Shown here: positions 56,479 through 64,000 of the stretch, piece after piece | Layout of the letters: each line of letters opens with the position of its first letter | Position numbering within the stretch: the stretch's first letter is position 1 | Source of the DNA: Ziziphus jujuba | Taxonomy: Eukaryota > Streptophyta > Magnoliopsida > Rosales > Rhamnaceae | Direction of reading: 5' to 3' | Length of the DNA stretch: 64,000 nucleotides | Assembly: GCF_031755915.1 (NCBI RefSeq) | Contig: NC_083379.1 | Span: forward strand, 22,010,001-22,074,000 | Translations under genes and position numbers: made by a program | The notes under the pieces: model-generated | Told to the model about the DNA's origin: nothing | The model's database searches: none | Seen by the model: only the letters and a program-made list of their open reading frames with translations

Positions 56479-59165
56479 TCTATTATTAAATTCACTCTCT
56501 TACTTGAAATTGATCTAATTTTAATTGATTGTTTTTGTTTAATTTAGTTTATTTGATTTTCAATTGCCATCTTAGTTGTTAGTTCAAATATTACCAAAAC
56601 TTGATTATCTTTAGTACTTGATTTATAGTCTTTTAGATACGACAATCTTATTTTTCCACTTTATTATTTGAAAATGATTCGTGCATTTGCCAGTTGATTT
56701 TAGACATCACCCATACCCTTCATATAAGAGTCATGTGCAGTACACATGTCAAATATGTTATAGATTTTGACAAAAAGTAGAAAGAAAACAATGGTGCATG
56801 ATTTTGATAAGTTCTGGACATAAAATGCTAGAGAAATTGTTTAAAATGCAATATGCAAGACCCAATATAGTTTTGGGTGTAACAGTGTCAATATCCCAAA
56901 TCTTTAATAATTTTTTTCTTGTATTTTATTAATTTTTTTCTTAGTATAAATAGTGGAAATTTTTTTTTCAAGTTTCACTATTGAGGATCTATACGTATAT
57001 TAGATTTCAACAGTTTATTAAGAAATTGTTTTTCTTGCATTAAATTATATGCAAATTTATTTATCTTATATACTAAGAAATTTGTTTTAATTTAAACCTT
57101 GCAAAAATATTAATTGACCTATATATACTTAAATACATTTTTACTTAGAGTGCGAATTGAACCCCCAAAAAAAAAAAAAAAATTGTCTTTATCTAAAATT
57201 AGTTTTGGGAAGACATTTTGCTAAAGGGACACATGCATGATTAATTAGACATAATAGGGATAGGTTTCTGAACACTAAAACCACTTGAAATCCTATAATG
57301 CCCGTTTACTTGTGGTCTATTTAAATCCTCTGATGCCACCATTTCACACTTTTCTCCTTTCATTTCCTCTTCCTCACCGTAGCTCTCCTTCTTCTCCTCT
57401 CTTAATTTCTTTTTTCTCTTTTCCATTTCCCTTTTTTTTTTTTTCTCCTTACAAAACTAGGACAATGTCACCACCACTCTTCCATTTCATCTCACCATTT
57501 GAGGTTTTTAAACAAAATTTCCTTAGTTTTTCTTCAGGCCAAACTAAGAGCTTTCTAGCTTTCTGGCTTAACAACTTTTCTTTGTTTTTACTTAGATTTA
57601 TAGTTTGAGATTTTCATATGTGCTAGATATTTGGTCTTTGACTTGGATTTTTGTGTCTCATGTATGGCATCTATATGGTTTTCAAACTAAATCAACATCT
57701 ATCCTTATTCTCTTCCAAATTGAAAGTCTCCCCTTGACTTCTTCAACAATTTTTCTTCTTTTACTTGAATCTAAGCTTTTGTTATTTTAAATTAGAGAGC
57801 AACCATTATGAATTTCTCAAAGTTTGTATTTTGTTCTTTATATTTTTGACTTGGATTTGTAATATTTTTATGGTAATTGAGATCTAAGAAGGAATTTGAG
57901 TTTGCATGTGAAGATCTTTAAGAAAAAGTGGTAGGTGACTATGGATTTATGGTGTCGATTACTTGCATAAGCTTGGATGATAGATTTTTGAGTTTTTGGT
58001 ATTGCATGTTAAGTTTGCGCATTGATCATAAAAGATTTGTTTTTGCCTGATGATTTTAAGAATAGATTTTAATACTTTGGGAGTGAGTTGTTGGTGGACT
58101 TTCACATGCATGCCGTGGGGGTTCATTTAATCTTGTGGAAATGGAATTTTTGGAAGCTTGTCTTTAAATATTGTGAGTGCATGTTGTGGATTGAGAGTTC
58201 TTGATTTTAATTTGAAATGGAAATCTTTGGGCGCATGATGCCGAGAATATGTATAATGTAAATGTTGTTTTGATGATAATGATGGGCTTTATGTATATTG
58301 AATTGGTTAAAATATTGAAGTTGAGGATTTGTTTTCAATGTTGATTATTTTGCTTACTTTACTATGGGTTTGATGCCTTGAGATTATTAATTGGAAATGA
58401 TAAGTTTGATTTGAGGAAAGTGAATCTTGAATTTTGGTAAAGCTTGACTGAATGATTTTGAAAGAATTGAAAGAATTGTCTAGTTTAGTTTTGGATTGGA
58501 TTAATTTTGAAAAAGAATCGAATCTTTCTTTTGTAAATTGAGGTTAAGTTAAATTTTCTATAATTATTGGAAGAATATTTGACTTTTGGATAAATTTTAT
58601 TTTTAAGGTTAAGCTCAATTTTCTTTGAATATTGGAAGACTTTTGGAAATTAATTAAATAAATTTAAGGTTAAGAAACTTATTTTGCTTAAATTAAAATA
58701 CAATTGGACCTGAACATGTTGGTTTAATTTTTTTGAATTTGAACTTGGACTTAAACTTTTAAGGTTAAGTTTAATTTGGATTTATAAATTCATTTTGTTT
58801 TAACAAGTAATTTTGTAGAATGAATTATGGTCCTGGGTCTGTAATGGGTTGATAAATTCGATTTAAAGAACTTCACTGTATAGTTTGGACATGTTGGCAC
58901 GAAGAGAAATTGTTTTGAGGTTAGTGTATTGATGTTGAGAATTACTACCTTGTAATGGAAGTAAAGTTTGTATTGTCCTTTACTCCTTTGACTTACAAGT
59001 ATATGTTTGTAAGGGACTACTATATTCTTATAGTAAGATGCTGATTTGAGTTTTGTTTTTAATCTAGATAAAGGAGCACCTAAACAATATCAGATAGGAG
59101 GTTCGTTCCTAAGTTAGGGTTGCTAAAGATACAATCTATGAGTGGAATTTCCTTAAACCTAATTT

Positions 59166-59207
<42 letters not shown>

Positions 59208-59303
59208 TAGTGTACTAGTGTTCATGCATTTATGAGTATGGATTGATATCTATGTTGTATTTGGAATGTTTATTGAATTTTCGATATTATGTTTAGGGCA
59301 TTT

Positions 59304-59340
<37 letters not shown>

Positions 59341-60059
59341 GTTTATACTATATCATGCATAGCATGCGTATCATAATCATATGTTTTACTATATATAATT
59401 TTATTAGCATTTAGATTTTAAAATATGAATTTAGAAACCATTCTGAACATTGATTTAATAGTTTTGAATTATATATATATATATATGTAATATATATATA
59501 CTGTATCATGCATAGCATGCATATCATAATCATATGTTTTACTAGAAATAATCTTACTAGGATTTGGACTTTAAAATGTGAATATGGAAACTATTCTAAA
59601 AATTGATTTAATGGTTTGGAAAATCTAGATTTAATTTCTAGGATTAAGGTATACAGATATGGATATGGCTTGGCCTGACATTTACTTAGCCAATATTATG
59701 ATTTAATTTTTGACTATGAAGATATGGTTTTGGATTTTGATATAGATATGAAAATGGTCAGATTTAGCTTTTGAACATCTAGTAAGAGATATCTATTCTT
59801 TTTGGATACCGAAGGCAATGAAACATTCTATCAATTATATGGTAAGATCTTTTCCACGATTATAGGAAGGTTATGGTGATTATTATGATGTGGTGTTGAC
59901 TATGTTGATTATAGCCATTTTATGATGATGATTATTGTAGAAACATTTTTTGCTTCGCCATGTTCACTGGATAATTGATATGAATCCTAAAAAAACATAA
60001 GTGAAGATCCTTGGAGTATTAGTGTGGCATTAGCTAAAAACATTCCAATGCTTAAGTTA
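56479..60059. other. AT-rich intergenic DNA
   Basis: No gene recognised. Frames at 57241-57790 come from CT/T-rich sequence (TTTCTCCTTC runs). TA tracts lie at about 59168-59203, 59309-59336 and 59471-59487. 57280-58300 may be a leader-like or LTR-like text, but no termini were found. Confidence 0.55.
59337..59625. repeat. Tandem duplication, unit about 150 bp
   Basis: ATCATGCATAGCATGC.TATCATAATCATATG, then TTTTACTA, an AAAATATGAAT-like stretch and TTGATTTAAT.G, occurs at about 59350-59470 and again at about 59500-59620, each following a TA tract. The copies differ at several positions. The flanking microsatellite may have promoted the duplication. Confidence 0.8.
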
Positions 60060-60893
60060 GTGTACCTGTACAACCGACTACCCGCTGGGGTGTTGATCCT
60101 TTACAAATGAAGTCAGGACCAATCACTAGGGCACAAGCTAGAAAATTCAAAGACAATCTAGTTAGATTCATCCAAAGAGTGATTCAATCTCAAGAGGGCA
60201 TGACATTATCTGTAGATCCAAAGCTCGTGTTGTGTAACCGAGTTATGAAGGCGAAAATGGATCCGGCAAGCTGTTTTGGTACATTTCTGGATCCTGGGTA
60301 GCAAGGAATGGATCCAACACTTTATGAACTCAAATGATCTCACTAAGAGGCTATGAAATCATCTCAAGGCAGAAGCAAAAGCATTTAAATTCCACTAGAC
60401 TGAGACTAGGTTTTGTCAATTCACTTGGTATTTGTTTGTTTTAGTTGCTGTTTTGTTGATAAGTTTAATTAAGACATACTTGTGATCTAGTTGCTGTTTA
60501 GTGTGTGTTTTAATTAGAACTTTGAGATAATTCTTTCAGTGGTTAAGGCAAGAAAGTGCGAGCTTAAAAAAGGGTTAAAAGCTAAAACAAGTGTGCAAAC
60601 GTGAGTGTTGAGACCTTATTTTAAGTAAAACAAGTGAGGGAGCGATTTTGATAAGGATTTTTGCATTAATTATACTAACATGGTACATTCAAGAATGAGA
60701 AAAGGAGATGGCTTATTAAGAATTAATGAAAAGGAATCGGTAAAGTTCAAGGGTGACTCTCGAGCAACGGGAAGTGAAGGTGAACCTACCGACATATTGG
60801 CGATCTTGGAACAACTCCAAAGGATAAATGGTCACTTTCAGCACCTAGATCAAAGAATGGACAGATTTGAGAATTCACAAGGTGGGCCGAATC
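60060..60893 (+). mobile_element. CRM fragment: partial LTR joined to leader and gag start
   Basis: 60060-60420 is the start of a plus-oriented CRM LTR with the pol-tail frame open (MKSGPITRAQARKFKDN at 60107-60301). Without R or U5 it passes directly into the gag leader (60425-60679, matching 8350-8614) and then gag from ATG 60680 (RINEKESVKFKGDSRATG), interrupted at 60893 by element E. The LTR-to-leader joint means the LTR end and primer site were deleted. Confidence 0.8.
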
Positions 60894-62027
60894 TGATGTG
60901 AACCTAGGACGACCTGCACTTAAACCCGTATTATATCAGCCCAGATCTAATAATGTTCAAATTCTAATGGTTATCTTGACCCCTAACCAACCTGTGATTA
61001 GAAACCTTGGTATATAATGAAGACTCCACAATAGTTGATGGAAGGTTTATTGATAAGTCAAATTAAAACACTCATTCACTAATAATGTTTTAGGTGTTCA
61101 AAAGAATAAAGAGAAATTCAATCTCACAAAATAAATTCTCAAATATTATTAATAGTGTATTCTTCTGAAAAAACAAGCCCTTATATAGGCTAAGAAAAAA
61201 CAAAATAAAACCTTAAAAACTAAAGCAAAAGCTGGCCATACCTTGTTGTTTCCTAATGTGGCCGAAATTTCTCTCTTTTTCCCTAATCCAATTTTGATTA
61301 ATTAATTTCTTTATTTTGAATTAGGAATTAATTAATTTAAAATGAAGAGAATAAAATAAAACTTTTCTATACTTATTTTTCCAGCAAATAAATAAATAAA
61401 AACTAAAAGTAAAGGTAATTTCCTAAAACAAAAAGTAGAAATCAAATTAGGAAACTAAAATACTATCTTTTTGACTAAGTTGATTTTGACCAAATTTTCA
61501 CTAATTTAAGTTCCAAATCAGCTTCCATATGCTTTTTAGGATGCCAAATAGGATTATCATAGAGTCCCATACGTTGCCCTTGCTTGGAGGAAAGAGAAAA
61601 AACCAACTCAGCAAAATGCAGTAAAGTCAGCAAGAAAAACATCAAAACCGACCAAGTTTCCATTCCATGTGTACAGCCCCTGTTTGGTTGCCTTTGAAGC
61701 TATGTTGTCTTGATTCCATGACCTCTTAGACACATATATTGAATCCATCAATCATTGGAACCATTTCATGCTACCCGGACTCTATAAATGCACCAAAACC
61801 GCTACCTGGGGTCTATATCGACTTCTACCACTTGTATGCTCAAAATAGGCCTTGTATCTTCGGGTATGGACAAGCTCTTTTGAAAATGAATTTCTCCCTG
61901 GACAAAGGCAGAAAGGTTTTCCTTAAACGTCTCAGCTTGAGCCCTAGTTATCGGCCCAATCTTCATCCGTGTCCGGTCAGCACCCCAATGGGTTGTCGAT
62001 TGTGCGAGTTCGGGAGAATTCACATCA
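60894..62027 (-). repeat. 3' LTR of element E with in-frame pol tail
   Basis: 1134 bp, TGATGTGAACC...TTCACATCA on the plus strand. The frame 62059-61802 crosses from integrase (RANPFQEEGND) through the polypurine tract into the LTR and stays open for about 75 further codons (GPITRAQAETFKENLSAF, ending IDPR). The same tail is seen in the other CRM LTR copies here, though several are broken. Confidence 0.9.
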
Positions 62028-62059
62028 TTCCCCTCCTCTTGAAAAGGATTTGCCCTCAA

Positions 62060-63335
62060 ATCAAAGTCATCACCTACAGAAAAGGAGATAAATCATCAAC
62101 ATTAAATGTAGCATTAACATTATACTCACTGAGCAAATCAAGTTTGTAAGCATTGTCATTTATCCGCTCTAAAACTTGAAAAGATCCATCTCCATGCGGC
62201 ATAAGCTTGGACTTCCTTTACTTGGGAAACCTCTTCTTTCTTAGGTGCAACCAAACCCAATCTCTAGGTTCAAAGACAACTTGTTTTTGGCCTTGATTTG
62301 CATTCCTTGCATATTGCTTGATCCTCCTCTTAATATTTGCCTTAGTCTGTTCATGAATTTGCTTCACAATATCAGCTTTTTGTTTTCCATCTAGATTAGC
62401 AAGCTCACTTAAAGGTAAAGGTGTTAAATCTAACGGAGTCAAAGGATTAAACCCATAAAAATTTCAAAAGGAGTAAATTTAGTTGCTGAATACAAAGACC
62501 TATTATAAGAAAATTCAACATGTGGCAAATATTCCTCCCAAGTTCTTCAATTTCTATTAATTAATGCTTTTAATAATGCAGACAAAGTTCTATTCACTAC
62601 TTCAGTTTGTTTATCAGTTTGTGGATGACAAGTATTTGAAAATAAAAACTTAGTACCTAAAATAGCCCACAAAGTTTTTCTAAAATTACTTAAGAACTTA
62701 GCATTCCTATCCGAAACAATTGTTCTATGCATTCCATGCAATCTCACAATTTCTTTGAAAAATAAATTAGCAATATTATATGCATCATCAATTTTATTAC
62801 ATGCAATAAAATGTTCCATCTTAGAAAATCTATCCACAATAACAAATATTGAATCCTTACCTATCCTTAACCTAGGCAAACCAATAATAAAATCCATAGA
62901 CAAATCTACCCAAGGATAGGAGGGAATCGGCAATGGACGGTACAACCCGTGCAGTTTCAATGTGGACTTGGTCTTTCGGCATTTCAAGCATCTTTCATAT
63001 ATTCTGTCAACATCTCTCTTCATGTTAGGCCAATAAAAATGTTCTTGCAGCAAGGATAAAGTTTCATGACCTTCCCGAACTAATAACTCCCTAATGCTAC
63101 AATTAGGTACATAAAGTTTGTTTTTCCTAAACAAATACCCCTCAAATATGTAAAATTTATTAAATCCATGTTTCAAACAGGTTCTAAGTATTTCTCCAAA
63201 GTCACTATCATGCTCATAAAGTTCTTTCAATTGTTCAAATCTAAGCAATCTAGCATCTAATGTAGAAAAGAGTACATACCTTCGGGACAATGAGTTGGCA
63301 ACCACATTTTCCTTACATTTCTTGTAGCAGATCAC
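62060..63335 (-). pseudogene. Integrase of element E
   Basis: The open frame 63335-62547 starts just after RNase H and contains the zinc-finger region, in which about a dozen residues including the second His are missing ([18 protein letters not shown]), with the two Cys of the HHCC motif kept (RCLKC). The catalytic core shows Asp in [13 protein letters not shown], Asp in [14 protein letters not shown] and Glu in [15 protein letters not shown], spaced as in DD35E. After a break the C-terminal part is open at 62442-62218 (VVFEPRDWVWLHLRKK) and reaches YKLDLLSEYNVNATFNV near 62120 in broken frame. It would join element DNA to the host. It is inactive through truncation of the zinc finger and frame breaks. 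Confidence 0.88.
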
Positions 63336-63600
63336 ATATGGAAATGTCTCAATGAATTCAATCTACTTGGCATGACTTCGGTTGAGCTTTTCTTGACCTT
63401 TAATGTGCTTCAAAGATTCATGATCCATATGAATTATAAATTTCTTTAGCATGAGGTAGTGCTGCCACGTTTCCAAAGCCCTTACCAAAGCATACATCTC
63501 CTTATCATATGTCGGGTAGTTTAGTGCAACTCCATTTAATTTCTCGCTAAAGTAGGCTATGGGCCTTTCTTCTTGCATTAAGATATCTCCAATACCTTAC
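63336..63600 (-). pseudogene. RNase H of element E
   Basis: The open piece 63578-63363 has [36 protein letters not shown] and [18 protein letters not shown]. The beginning is damaged: between FEIEC and LMQEE the expected DASG catalytic segment is missing through a short out-of-frame deletion near 63592. A stop replaces Trp after SHAK at 63363, and in the following frame VVANSLSRR has Asn where ADALSRR carries the last catalytic Asp. At least two metal-binding residues are therefore lost. Confidence 0.85.
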
Positions 63601-64000
63601 ATTCAATTTCAAAAGTCTTAGAAAAATTTGGCAAAACTAGTAAAGGTGCACTACATATATTTTCTTTCAACAAATTAAAAGATTTTTCTTGTACTTCTCT
63701 ATATTTGAAGCCAACATTCTTCTTTACAACTTCATTTAAAGGTGCTGCGATGGTGCTAAAGTACTTGACAAATCTTCGATAGAAACTTGCCAAACCATGA
63801 AAGCTCCTCACTTGAGTGATAGATGTTGGTGTCGACCAATCTTGGATGGCTTGAACTTTAGATTGATCAGCCTTTATACCTACAGCACTTACTACAAATC
63901 CTAAGAAAACAAGCTCATCTTTGCAAAAATTATACTTTTTCGTATTAGCAAATAATCTTTCTTTCCTAAGAGTATTTAAAACTTGCCTTAGATGGTCCAC
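63578..64000 (-). pseudogene. Reverse transcriptase, C-terminal part, element E (continues beyond window)
   Basis: The open frame enters from the window edge: HLRQVLNTLRKERLFANTKK, FCKDELVFLGFVVSAVGI, then QVRSFHGLASFYRRFVKYFS and the connection to RNase H (PNFSKTFEIEC). This is the palm/thumb and connection of a Ty3/gypsy RT. The YVDD box lies outside the window. The frame ends in the deletion described for RNase H. Confidence 0.88.

Larger units (their letters stand above)
60894..64000 (-). mobile_element. CRM-like element E, 3' LTR plus pol, runs off the window
   Basis: A minus-strand element inserted in the gag of the older CRM fragment. It has a 3' LTR (60894-62027), polypurine tract (62028-62046, AAGAGGAGGGGAA on the minus strand), the integrase end, integrase, RNase H and RT, continuing past 64000. 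Unlike B and C it keeps the RT-RH-IN core, so it represents the autonomous form of the family, though now defective. Confidence 0.9.

Noticed and set aside
57285..57790. Two Phe/Ser/Leu-rich plus-strand ORFs (107 and 61 codons)
   Set aside because: Low-complexity CT/T-rich sequence, with no domain, homologue or splice context recognised.

Overview
The window is plant nuclear DNA, most likely from a eudicot. The evidence is a type I MADS-box gene, a COX23-like CX9C gene, CRM-type and chromodomain-bearing Ty3/gypsy retrotransposons, plastid-derived DNA, an NLR-type LRR fragment and very AT-rich intergenic DNA. No prokaryotic features were seen. The species cannot be fixed from the sequence.

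Positions 1-32205 are a ruined ribosomal DNA array, with every rRNA piece on the minus strand. Left to right it holds an ITS1 remnant plus a nearly complete 18S pseudogene (1-1868), a 26S piece (6399-7478), a second 26S piece with intergenic-spacer-like repeats (18671-22453), and a third 26S piece that runs into ITS2 (29941-32205). The copies show heavy C-to-T and G-to-A decay at former CpG sites, indels and large internal losses. Retroelements sit between and inside them: a coding-poor LTR element A (1870-6384, minus), CRM-like element B (7479-13026, plus), CRM-like element C (13027-18670, minus), two near-complete CRM LTRs standing alone (10003-11137 and 21227-22343), a CRM LTR fragment (29674-29940), and chromovirus D with both LTRs (22454-28147, minus). 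B and C share the same internal deletion, joining RT directly to the end of integrase, so they look like one non-autonomous subfamily.

Positions 33800-41500 are the gene-like part. They hold exons 1 and 2 of a COX23-like CX9C assembly factor, a 1.85 kb segment present twice (about 35195-37075 and 39411-41245), and an orphan first exon of a casein kinase II beta-subunit gene between the copies. Each copy carries COX23 exon 2 and an M-alpha (AGL62-like) MADS-box gene. The first MADS copy is frameshifted. The second (40057-40803) is intact and is the best protein-coding candidate in the window.

Positions 41500-47450 are AT-rich intergenic DNA with microsatellites and a diverged direct duplication. 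Positions 47451-49250 are a nuclear plastid insertion joining ndhD, psaA/psaB and probably trnI-intron sequence. Positions 49260-53400 are diverged tandem non-coding repeats, followed by an intact solo LTR with a perfect 5-bp target duplication (53426-54861) and an NLR-derived LRR pseudogene (55662-56478, minus). After more AT-rich DNA, the window ends in CRM elements: an old fragment (60060-60893) split by a second CRM element E (60894 to the window end, minus), whose pol is damaged at RNase H and integrase.

Overall this looks like repeat-rich, probably pericentromeric or former NOR chromatin next to a small gene island. No complete unknown biological system was recognised. The unusual points are the shared-deletion CRM subfamily, coding sequence running into the LTR, the TE-invaded rDNA array, the phase-compatible CKB/COX23 exon juxtaposition and the mosaic plastid insertion.
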